Below the pieces are notes generated by a model. That model was not told the origin of the DNA. It was given only the letters and a program-made list of their open reading frames with translations, and made no database searches. A DNA stretch of 64,000 nucleotides from Bacteroidales bacterium UBA7258 (GTDB taxonomy: Bacteria; Bacteroidota; Bacteroidia; Bacteroidales; UBA932): assembly GCA_002472565.1 (NCBI GenBank), contig DKSK01000027.1, positions 225,010 through 289,009 on the forward strand, given 5' to 3'. Shown here one piece after another: positions 1-8,793 of the stretch. A program made the translations under genes and the position numbers. Within the stretch, counting starts at the first letter, position 1; each line of letters starts with the position of its first letter.

Positions 1-396
1 CAGAAGAAGATTTCCGCAAGGCTTGCGATAAGCATTCCTCTCTTCGCCACCACAGCCCTCATGCTCTGGTACAACATCGCGGACGAGGAAGGCTTCAACA
101 AGATATGGGGCTATTTCGGCTGGGCCAACCAGACCCTCGCCGTATTCACCTTATGGACAGTCACTTCCTTCCTCTCAAGGCGGAAAGGTAGCCTGGCCTA
201 CATGATTACGCTTATTCCTGCCGCCTTCATGACCTCGGTCGTCACCAGCTATATTCTCATAAAAGTAGGGATACATCTGAGCAACCCGGCCATCGCCGTG
301 ATTGCATCGGCTGCGGCCGCACTCAGCCTTGTATGGTTCTTCACCTGGAAAAGCGGCTATGACAGGAAGAACAAGCTTCCTATGGAAAACAGCTGA
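1..396 (+). CDS. cstA: Carbon starvation protein A, C-terminal part (partial)
   Basis: The reading frame is open from base 1, so the gene begins outside the window; about 131 C-terminal residues remain. The segment has the CstA-family signature WGYFGWANQTLA followed by several hydrophobic membrane segments and a short charged tail. CstA proteins are multi-spanning inner-membrane transporters of peptides or pyruvate, induced on carbon limitation in other bacteria. The next gene starts 14 bases downstream on the same strand, so the two may be co-transcribed. Identity rests on the conserved segment; substrate is not visible. Confidence 0.85.
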   Translation, partial: QKKISARLAISIPLFATTALMLWYNIADEEGFNKIWGYFGWANQTLAVFTLWTVTSFLSRRKGSLAYMITLIPAAFMTSVVTSYILIKVGIHLSNPAIAVIASAAAALSLVWFFTWKSGYDRKNKLPMENS

Positions 397-410
397 CAAA
401 AGATAAGACT

Positions 411-1985
411 ATGTACGACAAGGAACGAGGATTATACATCGCCCATTGCGAAGACGGGCCTGTAAGCATAATCGGGAATATGGCGAACCGCCATGGACTC
501 ATCGCCGGCGCGACCGGAACCGGTAAGACTGTGACCCTGCAGGTCATGGCAGAGACTTTCTGCCAAGCCGGAGTGCCCTGCTTCATGGCTGACATGAAAG
601 GAGACCTCTCAGGGATAAGCCAGGCAGGCAGATTGTCCGGCTTCATAGAGAAGAGGATGGGAGACTTCGGCATCTCCGACCCTCAGTTCCAAGGCTGCCC
701 GGTGCGTTTCTTCGATGTGTTCGGAGAGCAGGGGCATCCTATGAGGGCCACTGTCTCTGACATGGGGCCGCAGCTTCTCTCGAGACTAATGGGGCTGAAC
801 GAGACCCAGGAAGGCGTCCTTACCATTGTGTTCAGGATAGCCGACGACAGAGGCCTGCTCCTGCTTGACATGAAGGATCTGAGGGCCATGTTGAACTATG
901 TCGCCCAGAATGCGGCAGAATACAGGACTGCCTATGGCAACATCAGCGCCGCAAGCGTAGGCGCCATCCAGCGAGCCCTCCTCGCCCTGGAATCCGAGGG
1001 TGCCGACAAATTCTTCGGCGAACCGGCCTTCGACATTATGGATCTGCTCCAGACCGAGGAAGGAAAGGGAGTGATGAATGTGCTCGCGGCGGACAAACTA
1101 ATGCTCAACCCGAAGCTCTATTCGACCTTCCTGCTCTGGCTGATGTCCGATCTCTACGCTTCACTTCCGGAAGTGGGCGACCAGCCTTTGCCGCGCCTGG
1201 TCTTCTTCTTCGACGAAGCCCACATGCTCTTTGACGGGACCTCTGAGGCCCTCGTAGACAAAATCGAGCAAGTCATCCGCCTGATCCGAAGCAAGGGTGT
1301 CGGCATCTATTTCGTAACCCAAAATCCTACAGACATTCCGGATGTCATATTGAGTCAGCTCGGCAACAGAGTCCAGCACGCGCTGCGGGCCTTCACGCCG
1401 AAGGACCAGAAAGCGGTCAGGGTCGCGGCCGCGACCTTCAGGGCCAATCCGAAATTCAAGACCGAGGATGCCATAACCAACCTTGGCACCGGAGAAGCCC
1501 TCGTCTCCTTCCTCGATGAGAAGGGTGCGCCTTCAGTCGTCCAGAAAGCAAAGATTCTGTTTCCACTGAGCCAGATCGGCGCCATCACTCCTGACCAGCG
1601 TTCCGCGATAATCAAGGGTTCTCGTCTCTACGGCAAGTATGACACTCCGGTAGACCGCCAGAGCGCCTTTGAGGACTTGCTCAAGGAGAGCCGTGAGGCA
1701 GAACAAGAGCGGCAGGCCGAGGAGGAGCAAGCTCCCCAGAGGCCGGCGGAGAAGCAAGGTCGTGGTCTCGGCGCAAAGATTTTCGGTGCGATTTTCACCG
1801 CCGTCACGGCCAGCGTGGCAAGCAGCGTTGGTTCTGCTGTCTCCAACAAAGTGACCGGAAAAAAGAGCCGGAGTGGCGGAGTGAAAAACTCAGCGGGAAG
1901 AGCCGTCAAGGCCGGCACTTCCGCAGCGACCCGCACCCTCACCCGTGAGCTTACCAGAAGCATCCTCGGGAATCTCATCAAATAG
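411..1985 (+). CDS. HerA-like / DUF853 (YjgR) ATPase
   Basis: A 524-residue ATPase of the HerA-helicase-like DUF853 family. Walker A is GATGTGKT at residues 33-40, followed by a typical MADMKGDLSG segment. Walker B is LVFFFDEAH near residue 265. A conserved VTQNPTDIPD segment lies around residue 305. The last 100 residues are a charged linker (EAEQERQAEEEQAP) and a Ser/Thr/Lys-rich basic tail that suggests nucleic-acid or surface binding. Relatives are hexameric DNA-translocase-like ATPases, but the E. coli YjgR role is not settled. Its 3' end overlaps the convergent serine hydrolase gene by 96 bases. Confidence 0.88.
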   Translation: MYDKERGLYIAHCEDGPVSIIGNMANRHGLIAGATGTGKTVTLQVMAETFCQAGVPCFMADMKGDLSGISQAGRLSGFIEKRMGDFGISDPQFQGCPVRFFDVFGEQGHPMRATVSDMGPQLLSRLMGLNETQEGVLTIVFRIADDRGLLLLDMKDLRAMLNYVAQNAAEYRTAYGNISAASVGAIQRALLALESEGADKFFGEPAFDIMDLLQTEEGKGVMNVLAADKLMLNPKLYSTFLLWLMSDLYASLPEVGDQPLPRLVFFFDEAHMLFDGTSEALVDKIEQVIRLIRSKGVGIYFVTQNPTDIPDVILSQLGNRVQHALRAFTPKDQKAVRVAAATFRANPKFKTEDAITNLGTGEALVSFLDEKGAPSVVQKAKILFPLSQIGAITPDQRSAIIKGSRLYGKYDTPVDRQSAFEDLLKESREAEQERQAEEEQAPQRPAEKQGRGLGAKIFGAIFTAVTASVASSVGSAVSNKVTGKKSRSGGVKNSAGRAVKAGTSAATRTLTRELTRSILGNLIK

Positions 1986-3251
1986 GTTCTGCTTCTTGAG
2001 CTTGGAGAGATATTCCTTTCTGAGCGCCGAGAAGAGGCCGCTGGTATAGCGTGGGAGACGTGGCCCTATCCATGTGCTGGTGTTCGAGATGAAGATCCAG
2101 CAATCCCCGTCAGGAAAATACTTTATGAAGGCACTCGTGCCGGACATGGTTCCGGTACGAGTCCAGCCTATTTCCGGATTGGTATCGTTCCATCCAAGGG
2201 AAAATCGCTCATGGTCGGTGTAGCCTGTCATCTCTCGTACGCTTTCCGGCGAGATAATGTCGGGAACCCCGTGACGGCCGTCAATGGAAGCCACGAAGCG
2301 GGCCAGTTCAGCGGAAGAGCCGACCCAGGCTCCAGCACCGGCCAAGGCATGGACATCATTCCCGCCATAGCAACGCTCGACAGAGTCGGGGCTGTTGTCA
2401 TATTTCGGGACAAGAGGCTCATTCGAAGGAACGTAGTAGCGGGATTCGTTGGGATACTTCTCTTTATAATAATTATTCGCGAGATGGAAGTCCACGCAGC
2501 CCGCTGGTCTTAGCACTCTGTCCTGGATGAAGGTCTCATAAGGTTCGCCAGAAACCTTTTCTATTATCATGCTGAGAAGCAGATAGCCGAAATTCGAATA
2601 TGACTGGGTGGTTCCCGGAAGGAATCTCAGGTGGCGCCTCAGGGTGAGCCGTACAAGCTCTTCAGCGGAAGGCGGCTCGGAGAGATGATTGACCTGCATT
2701 ATCGTCCTTGTTGAGAAAAGCGGGTCGCCGCCGGCCTCCGAGAATCCGCCCTGGTGCCTGAGAAGCTGCTCAACCGTAATCCTGTAATAATTTTTGTCGT
2801 GGATGGCGGCAGTGAAGGAAGTGTCGTTCAGGATTCCCCGCGGGCCGAAGACAGTGTCCGATAGAGAGAGGAGTCCCTCTTCCTTGAGCACCATTATTCC
2901 AGTGGCTGTAATCAGTTTCGATACGGAAGCCATCCTCAGGATATTACCCGGCCCCATCCCTACGCCTTCATCCGCCTCCCCGTAGCCCCTGGAGAACAAC
3001 AGGGAGTCATTGCGTACAATGGAAAGCTGTATGCCGTGGAGCTGCCACTGGGACATAAAACGGCTGATTCTGGCATCCATCCCAGCCGGAGCTTCGGAGA
3101 AAGAATTATTCAGAACCTCGTTGAGATGGACACGAACGGTGTCCTTCACCTCCCCAACCGTCTTTCCGGAATCACGGGTAGATGTCGCGACGGCTATCAC
3201 CCCGACAAGGACGGCTGAGTATATCAGAAGTTTCAGCGCTGACTTGCTCAT
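1890..3251 (-). CDS. Serine hydrolase, class C beta-lactamase/DD-peptidase fold
   Basis: A 453-residue exported enzyme of the beta-lactamase-related (PF00144) family, probably acting on peptidoglycan peptides or esters in the periplasm. Residues 7-23 form a signal or anchor segment. The catalytic SxxK is S109-V-S-K112, the YxN motif is Y218-S-N220, and the third motif, usually H/K-T-G, is R365-T-G. The ATG at 3251 overlaps the stop of the upstream kinase gene in an ATGA junction, so it is preferred over an in-frame ATG at 3266. It is the last gene of a six-gene operon. The final 30 or so residues are antisense to the herA-like gene and look unlike a folded domain. Confidence 0.85.
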   Translation of the reverse strand: MSKSALKLLIYSAVLVGVIAVATSTRDSGKTVGEVKDTVRVHLNEVLNNSFSEAPAGMDARISRFMSQWQLHGIQLSIVRNDSLLFSRGYGEADEGVGMGPGNILRMASVSKLITATGIMVLKEEGLLSLSDTVFGPRGILNDTSFTAAIHDKNYYRITVEQLLRHQGGFSEAGGDPLFSTRTIMQVNHLSEPPSAEELVRLTLRRHLRFLPGTTQSYSNFGYLLLSMIIEKVSGEPYETFIQDRVLRPAGCVDFHLANNYYKEKYPNESRYYVPSNEPLVPKYDNSPDSVERCYGGNDVHALAGAGAWVGSSAELARFVASIDGRHGVPDIISPESVREMTGYTDHERFSLGWNDTNPEIGWTRTGTMSGTSAFIKYFPDGDCWIFISNTSTWIGPRLPRYTSGLFSALRKEYLSKLKKQNLFDEIPEDASGKLTGEGAGRCGSAGLDGSSR

Positions 3252-3862
3252 CCGACAATCCCGCATTTCTTGCCGAATTCGATGATGAAGGCGGCAGTTT
3301 CTTCAATGCCGAGTATGGATGAGTCGACGCAGAGGTCATAGTTGGAAGCCACCCCCCAGTTCCCGAAGGTAAAGTAATTATAATAGGTCTCCCGGGTGCG
3401 GTCCTTACGGTTCATCAGGGATTCAGCCTCTGTCGGAGATATGCCAAGACGGGTGGCCACCCTCTTGATTCTATTCTCGCGAGGGGCAGTGATGAAGACG
3501 TCAAGGCATTTCTTGTCCCTGAGGATATAGTCGGAGCAGCGCCCGATGAAGATGGCGGGGCCTTCTTCGGCTAACTGGCGTATAACGGCACTCTGTATGC
3601 GGAAAAGCTCGTTGTCATTGATATAATTTTCGGTCATGCCGTAATGGCCGCTCGCAAAGAAGCTCGAAACGGTGAAGAGACTGCGCCTTTCATCGCTTTT
3701 GAGAAAAAGGTCTTTTGAGAAACCGCTTTCTTCAGCCGCTTTGGTAATTAGTTCATTATCATAAACCTTTATGCCCAGACGCTTGCCGATCTCGAGAGCG
3801 ACAAGTCTGCCGCCACTTCCGAACTGACGTCCGACATTGATTATAGCTTTTTCCATAGTCAT
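3248..3862 (-). CDS. Cytidylate kinase-like family protein
   Basis: A 204-residue P-loop kinase of the cytidylate-kinase-like (AAA_26) family. The N-terminus has the loop GRQFGSGG at about residues 12-19, then EIGKRLGIKVYDNELI, as in nucleoside monophosphate kinases. A lid-like RIKRVATRLG segment with the following Glu/Arg-rich part lies near residue 135. Members are presumed to phosphorylate CMP or another small substrate, but they are distinct from canonical Cmk and their substrate is unproven. It sits 14 bases after the MATE gene and couples to the serine hydrolase by an ATGA overlap. Confidence 0.85.
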   Translation of the reverse strand: MTMEKAIINVGRQFGSGGRLVALEIGKRLGIKVYDNELITKAAEESGFSKDLFLKSDERRSLFTVSSFFASGHYGMTENYINDNELFRIQSAVIRQLAEEGPAIFIGRCSDYILRDKKCLDVFITAPRENRIKRVATRLGISPTEAESLMNRKDRTRETYYNYFTFGNWGVASNYDLCVDSSILGIEETAAFIIEFGKKCGIVG

Positions 3863-3876
3863 TGATTATTAGTGTT

Positions 3877-5271
3877 TTATGCAAGTGAACTGCCGAGAGA
3901 AACAGGTTCATCCCCATCCTTGAGTTTCTTCATTTTTCCTATAAGCCAGAAGAAGAAGCACAGGGCGAGAAGGAAGGCCAGGAAGTCCGAGGACGGGAAG
4001 CTCAGCCAGACCCCGTCATGTCCAAGGAAAAGAGGAAGGATGTAGAGGAGGGGAAGCATGATGAGAATCTGTCTGGATAGGGAAAGTATGATTCCCTTTC
4101 CGATCATGCCGAGGCATTGGAAAAGCTGGGTCGTAACCATGTGGAAGCCGATGACCGGCAGCATGAGGTTGCAGATTCTCAAGGCTCTTGCTGACATTTC
4201 TCTCAGCGTAGGGTCATTGGTGAAAATGGAGACCGCCGCCCCCGGGAAGGCTTCGCAGATGATGAAGCCTGTGACTGTGGCAACAGTAACCCAGCCTATC
4301 GAAGTCCAATATACCTTGCGGACCCTGGAATAGAGTCTTGCACCGAAGTTATAGCCGGCTATAGGTTGCAGGCCCTGGTTGATTCCGGCCGCGATCATCA
4401 GGAAGAAGAAGGTGATCCTGTTCTGTATGCCGTAGGCTCCGATCGCGAGTTCTCCGCTGTATTTGAGGAGCTGCTGGTTGATGAACATGACCACTATGCA
4501 GTTGGCGGCATTGACGAGGAAAGGCCCCACTCCGATTGAGATGCACTCCATGGCGATACGTCCGTCATAGCGGAAAATCCCCTCCGGGAAATGCAGGAAA
4601 TTCTTCTTGTCGAGGAAATAGACCATTGTCCTGATGAAGGCGGAGAACTGGGCTATGACGGTCGCGACGGCCGCTCCCACAACTCCCATATGGAAGCCGA
4701 ATATCAGGATAGGGTCAAGTACGGCATTGAGAATCACTGTGAACAAGGTCATGTTCATGGCAAGTTTCGGATTACCGGAAGCCCTGATACAAGAATTAAG
4801 TCCGAAATAAAGATGCGTTATGACATTGCCCAGGAGATTGACGAACATGTAAGGCTTGGCATATGGCATAATCGCGTCCGTCGCGCCGAAGAAACGGAGA
4901 ATCGGCTCCAGAAAAGAGAGCATCAGGATGGAATATGCGATTCCGATGATCGTGTTCAGCGAGACCTCGTTGGCCAAGACATTCTGGGCCTTTTCATAGT
5001 TCTTCTGGCCGAGCAGGACTGATATCGTGGTAGAAGCTCCGATACCGACAAGGGTTCCGAGCGCCGCGGACAAGTTCATAAGAGGAGAAGCCACCGCAAG
5101 TCCGGAGATGGCCATGGCTCCGACATCCTTGATATGGCCGATGTAGATGCTGTCGACCATATTGTATAAAGAAGCTGCGGTCATGGCGATGATGCCAGGG
5201 ACCGCATACATTCTCAGAAGGGTACTTATTTTCTTGGTGCCTAGCTCGGTAGGTATCATTGATTCCGCCAT
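3877..5271 (-). CDS. MATE family efflux transporter
   Basis: A 464-residue integral membrane protein with about twelve hydrophobic segments, matching the MATE/NorM-DinF multidrug exporter family. It starts with the typical short cytoplasmic leader and TLLRMYAVPGIIAM, then NMVDSIYIGH, which is a family hallmark in the first helix. These transporters expel cationic or lipophilic compounds using Na+ or H+ gradients. The gene lies 2 bases after the FKBP lipoprotein gene, so it is co-transcribed with it. Substrate cannot be read from sequence. Confidence 0.93.
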   Translation of the reverse strand: MAESMIPTELGTKKISTLLRMYAVPGIIAMTAASLYNMVDSIYIGHIKDVGAMAISGLAVASPLMNLSAALGTLVGIGASTTISVLLGQKNYEKAQNVLANEVSLNTIIGIAYSILMLSFLEPILRFFGATDAIMPYAKPYMFVNLLGNVITHLYFGLNSCIRASGNPKLAMNMTLFTVILNAVLDPILIFGFHMGVVGAAVATVIAQFSAFIRTMVYFLDKKNFLHFPEGIFRYDGRIAMECISIGVGPFLVNAANCIVVMFINQQLLKYSGELAIGAYGIQNRITFFFLMIAAGINQGLQPIAGYNFGARLYSRVRKVYWTSIGWVTVATVTGFIICEAFPGAAVSIFTNDPTLREMSARALRICNLMLPVIGFHMVTTQLFQCLGMIGKGIILSLSRQILIMLPLLYILPLFLGHDGVWLSFPSSDFLAFLLALCFFFWLIGKMKKLKDGDEPVSLGSSLA

Positions 5272-5273
5272 GT

Positions 5274-6338
5274 CTAATCGTTCGGGTTATCTACCAGCCA
5301 GATGTCGAAACGAAGTGAGGCGTAAGGCGGCACAGAATTTCCGGAGCCCGTGGATCCGTAGCCGAAAGGAGAGATGAATACAGCTGTTCCTCTCTCATAA
5401 GGATGCATCAGCGAAATGGCATGGGCGAAGCCAGAGGTCATGTCGGAGGAACTCGAAGAATAATACGACGAGGAAGAAGAACCGGAATCCATAGAATAAT
5501 TGGCATACTCCTCGGCAAGGGTCACGCTGTACGGGGTATAGGTGCGGCTTGATTTGTAGATGCCATAGAATTTGGCGGTGTCGGCGACGTTGGTATCGAA
5601 AACATGGCCGTCCGGGATGGTCCTTCCTATATAATTAATGTATATGGTCGAGTCTGAAGGTAAGGAAACTGTGTCTTTTCCGGCGAGCTTCTTGTACCAG
5701 AAGCCATAGGAGACCGTGTCGAGCTGCGCGTCAAGGACGGAGTGGACATAAGCGGTGCACTGAGAAATCTCCCTCGATACGACGTCATCGGTGAAATCCC
5801 TCAGAGTCAGTTCGTATATATATGATGAAGCGTCTTTCTGGGTATGCTTGAAATAGGCCTCGGCATCGGCCCTCTTCTTCGTACCTGTCAGCCAGGAAGG
5901 GATCAGGGCAGTCTTAGTCTCCCCTACTCTCATGCCTTCCAGCATATTGAGGATGCCTACCTGGACTCCTTCGTTTGCAGCGAGGAAGGTGCGCATTCCG
6001 TAATAGTTGGAGGCGTTGTAGGTTCCGACCTGCTTCGCGATGGCTTCGGAAGTCGTGGACTGGATCTTGCCGTCGAGGGACCTTACCGTATAGTCGAAGA
6101 GAACGTAGTTCTCTCCGCCATATGTTTTCCCGTCCGCCTTCGTATCTGAAAGGACGTATATTCCGTCACCGGAAGCCTTCACTCCGGGATGGTTGACCTG
6201 AATCCAGGCCTCGAGATGCCTCAGCTCGTCCTCATTGCCGGAATTGCCCTCCGACTTGGCACAGGAAAAGGAAAAGAAGGCTGCGGCGCCAAGACAAGCA
6301 AGACCGCAAATCTTTGACAATATTTCTTTCATACTCAT
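5274..6338 (-). CDS. Lipoprotein with two FKBP-like domains
   Basis: A 354-residue predicted lipoprotein: signal peptide with lipobox FSFSC, lipidated Cys26. Two FKBP-like halves can be seen. The first is about residues 60-180 (YVLFDYTVRSLDGKI, then GLNMLEGM-type ILNMLEGMRVGE). The second is about residues 215-350 (IYINYIGRTIPDGHVFDTN, then YERGTAVFISPFGYG and SLRFDIWLVD). FKBP domains catalyse or assist prolyl isomerisation. A Ser/Tyr-rich insert (SSSSSYYSSSSSD) interrupts the second half near residue 300. It is followed 21 bases upstream by a single-domain FKBP lipoprotein, so these probably act together in envelope protein folding. Catalytic activity of either half is uncertain. Confidence 0.75.
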   Translation of the reverse strand: MSMKEILSKICGLACLGAAAFFSFSCAKSEGNSGNEDELRHLEAWIQVNHPGVKASGDGIYVLSDTKADGKTYGGENYVLFDYTVRSLDGKIQSTTSEAIAKQVGTYNASNYYGMRTFLAANEGVQVGILNMLEGMRVGETKTALIPSWLTGTKKRADAEAYFKHTQKDASSYIYELTLRDFTDDVVSREISQCTAYVHSVLDAQLDTVSYGFWYKKLAGKDTVSLPSDSTIYINYIGRTIPDGHVFDTNVADTAKFYGIYKSSRTYTPYSVTLAEEYANYSMDSGSSSSSYYSSSSSDMTSGFAHAISLMHPYERGTAVFISPFGYGSTGSGNSVPPYASLRFDIWLVDNPND

Positions 6339-6359
6339 AATTTCTTATGCTAGGAGACT

Positions 6360-6908
6360 TTACTGATTTTTGACATCGGTGACCAAGACATGATAGGCTA
6401 AGGCGGAATTTGCAGGAATCGTGCCTAACTGCTTGTCTCCGAAACCGTACTTGCCTGAAAAGAGGATTATGCATTCTTCACCGGCCTTTACGCCCAGAAG
6501 TCCGTTTTTAAGGCCCGTGACCAGTCTGGAGCCCGAAAGGCTGACTGTGTCCGGAGTGAAGAATGTCGTATCAGAAAGGTCCCAGCTCTGCGATGAGGCC
6601 AGATCCTTGTTATTGGCAGCAAACATGTTGGAGGCGCTGAGCGAAGAAGAAGTCATTACGTAGCCCGCATAGTAGAAGGCCAGTGTGCCGCCGGCGGATA
6701 GAGAATCTCCGCTCCCCTGCGAGACGACAAGACGCTGGCTTCCCTTGTTGGACACAACGTAAAAAGTCGTATCCGACTCCAGCTGCTTATTCAGGAAGGA
6801 CTCTATGTAGCCTTCCTGGGTCGAATATGTAGTCTTTATATTCTCTTTGCTGCAAGAGAACAGTGCCACGGAAGCGGCCGTCAAGACATATATAATATTA
6901 GCTCTCAT
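6360..6908 (-). CDS. FKBP-type peptidyl-prolyl isomerase lipoprotein
   Basis: A 182-residue lipoprotein (signal peptide to LFSC, Cys19) with one FKBP-type isomerase domain, visible as LAFYYAGYVM, then SRLVTGLKNGLLGVKAGE, ILFSGKYGFGDKQLG and PANSALAYHVLVTDV. This is the usual FKBP order of strands with the KxGxxx...GxxxIPxNS loop. The start ATG overlaps the stop of nrnA in ATGA, indicating translational coupling. It is probably periplasmic or inner-leaflet outer-membrane anchored and assists folding of secreted proteins. Confidence 0.85.
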   Translation of the reverse strand: MRANIIYVLTAASVALFSCSKENIKTTYSTQEGYIESFLNKQLESDTTFYVVSNKGSQRLVVSQGSGDSLSAGGTLAFYYAGYVMTSSSLSASNMFAANNKDLASSQSWDLSDTTFFTPDTVSLSGSRLVTGLKNGLLGVKAGEECIILFSGKYGFGDKQLGTIPANSALAYHVLVTDVKNQ

Positions 6909-7966
6909 CCTAAAAATTCCCTTATCGCCTTTTCTGCATATTCAAGAGCATCTTTCGCCGACTTGACCCATTTCCGGGCCGGGTCATCCTGCTCTCCTAT
7001 CCAGAGCCTTCCGCCGGAAGCCTGTTCATGTCCGCCTCCGCAAAAATAGAGGGCGGCCATCCTGGCGGCGGAGGTGCCTTTCTTGGAGCGCACCGAGACC
7101 CTGAAATAGCCCTCGTCTTCCTTGAGCCAGACGCTGAGCCTCACGCTTCCCATTTCCAGCGGTATATTCACAAAGCCCTCCGTGTCACCATCCTGAATTC
7201 CGAAACGCTCCCGCTCCTCCATGGTCATTATCATGAGAGCGGCTCCCTCCGGGAAGACCTCCATCTTTTCGAGCATGCAGCCCATCGCCCGGAGCCTGCT
7301 TTCTCGGCAGCTATGGTAGAGGCGCTCCAGCAGAGCGTCTCTGTCGACTCCGGCGGAGAGAAGGCCAGAGGCCATCTCCAGAGTGGAAGGGAAGGTTGAA
7401 TTGGCGAAGTTGTTGGTGTCAGTGGTCATCCCCGTCATCAGAAGTTCCGCCGACTTGCCAGGAAGTTTCCCGGGATCCCCTTGAATCTCCGGCATCATGA
7501 GCAGGAGCCAATACGTCATTTCGCTTGCAGAAGAGACTTCCGGAGTAGAAAAGGTCAGGACGAACTCTTCCTCGACGGGCCCTAGATGATGGTCTACAAG
7601 GACCTTCGGTGCCTTGGCCGACTCAAGGAAAGGCGCCAGGTTTCCGGTCCGTCCGCAAGAGTTGCAGTCCATAACCAGAAGGAGGTCCGACTCCGCCACT
7701 CTCTTCTCGGCCGCAGCGGGAGAATCAGGAAAAAAAGCGAAACTTTCTTTCGGCGCCAGGGCCGTGACGAAAGAGACTGTATTGTCGAGCCTGTCCGGGA
7801 AGAGCGCCGCCGCTTCTTTTCCAAGGGATCTCAGATAGCTCACCATGGCAAGGGCGCAGCCGGCGGCATCGCCGTCGGGATGCTGATGGAGAGCCACCGT
7901 AATCTTTCCGGCGGCAAGTGCCATATCATGGAAAGAAATGGCTTTTTCTCTGTCAATTTCAGGCAT
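6905..7966 (-). CDS. nrnA: DHH/DHHA1 family phosphoesterase (NrnA-like oligoribonuclease/pAp phosphatase)
   Basis: A 353-residue DHH phosphoesterase. Motifs in order: HQHPDGDA near residue 30 (motif I), VMDCNSCG near 100, LVDHHLGP near 125 (the DHH motif), GMTTDTNNFAN near 180, and a C-terminal DHHA1 domain with FCGGGHEQASGG. NrnA enzymes degrade short RNA oligonucleotides and dephosphorylate 3'-phosphoadenosine 5'-phosphate using Mn2+. The ATG at 7966 is chosen over a TTG at 7978 because the -7 promoter box lies at 7986-7993. First gene of the nrnA-FKBP-FKBP-MATE-kinase-hydrolase operon. Confidence 0.88.
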   Translation of the reverse strand: MPEIDREKAISFHDMALAAGKITVALHQHPDGDAAGCALAMVSYLRSLGKEAAALFPDRLDNTVSFVTALAPKESFAFFPDSPAAAEKRVAESDLLLVMDCNSCGRTGNLAPFLESAKAPKVLVDHHLGPVEEEFVLTFSTPEVSSASEMTYWLLLMMPEIQGDPGKLPGKSAELLMTGMTTDTNNFANSTFPSTLEMASGLLSAGVDRDALLERLYHSCRESRLRAMGCMLEKMEVFPEGAALMIMTMEERERFGIQDGDTEGFVNIPLEMGSVRLSVWLKEDEGYFRVSVRSKKGTSAARMAALYFCGGGHEQASGGRLWIGEQDDPARKWVKSAKDALEYAEKAIREFLG

Positions 7967-7985
7967 CTTTGTCTTCAATTCTCTG

Positions 7986-7993
7986 CAAATTTA
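7986..7993 (-). promoter_or_regulatory. TAnnTTTG -7 box for nrnA operon
   Basis: TAAATTTG on the minus strand, 19 bases before the nrnA ATG at 7966; fits the Bacteroidota primary sigma-factor -7 consensus. Confidence 0.7.
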
Positions 7994-8025
7994 CATAATT
8001 TATTGCATTTGATAAATCCTTTTCC

Positions 8026-8033
8026 TAAATTTG
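8026..8033 (+). promoter_or_regulatory. TAnnTTTG -7 box for 8094 operon
   Basis: TAAATTTG 60 bases before the ATG at 8094, divergent from the nrnA box 32 bases away. Confidence 0.7.
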
Positions 8034-8093
8034 CCAAGACCATGCAAATGGGTATATTGTTTATTATAAGAATCTAAAAATAAACACATAATA

Positions 8094-8786
8094 ATGAACA
8101 AAGCACTAAAGGCCATCATCAGCATCGTGCTGCTTGGCGTCATCGTGTGGCTCGTATTCGCTAACATCAAGAGCGTCAAGGAGCCGGTAGACTTCAATAA
8201 GGCTAAGGCTTACCGTGAAGGCATCGCGGAACAGCGTCTTAAGGACATCCGTACCCTCCAAGTCGCCTACAAGTCGGTAAACAACAAGTTCACTGCCTCT
8301 TTCGACACCCTCGCCATGTTCTACAACACCGGCAAGATGGACGTCAACTTGCAGGTAGGTTCTCAGGATGACTCTCTGGCAGTCGCCCACACCGAGGCAG
8401 TCAGGAAGGCCAACAAGGGCATCACCAACGAGCAGCTCTACCAGATGTACAGGAACGGAGACGAGCACCTCGTATTCTCCATCAAGAGCCAGATCCCTGT
8501 AAGGGACACCCTCTTCAACGGACGTTCCGACTTCAACGTCGACTCTCTCGCCTACATTCCTTTCTCCGGCGGACAGAAGACCATCATGAACGCCGTCGTA
8601 AAGGAGGTTTCCGGTGTTCAGGTTCCTCTCTTCGAGGCTCAGATGCCATACAAGGCTCTCCTCCACGGGCTTGACAATCAGCTCAGAATCAACCTTGACG
8701 CCGAGAGAAGAGACCAGAACAAGTACGAAGGACTTCAGGTTGGTTCCATCAGCGCACCTAACAACAACGCCGGAAACTGGGAGTAG
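8094..8786 (+). CDS. Conserved membrane-anchored protein of unknown function
   Basis: A 230-residue protein with one N-terminal membrane segment (residues 5-24) and a long, charged, probably periplasmic part. After the anchor come a helical stretch (KAYREGIAEQRLKDIRTLQ), a middle part with DTLAMFYNTGKMDVN and a strand-rich C-terminal half. The sequence resembles conserved hypothetical proteins found beside DUF3822 and rsmD in Bacteroidales; no enzyme motif is visible. It is first in a plus-strand operon with the DUF3822 protein and rsmD, which suggests co-regulation but not a shared reaction. Confidence 0.85.
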   Translation: MNKALKAIISIVLLGVIVWLVFANIKSVKEPVDFNKAKAYREGIAEQRLKDIRTLQVAYKSVNNKFTASFDTLAMFYNTGKMDVNLQVGSQDDSLAVAHTEAVRKANKGITNEQLYQMYRNGDEHLVFSIKSQIPVRDTLFNGRSDFNVDSLAYIPFSGGQKTIMNAVVKEVSGVQVPLFEAQMPYKALLHGLDNQLRINLDAERRDQNKYEGLQVGSISAPNNNAGNWE

Positions 8787-8793
8787 TCTTCTG

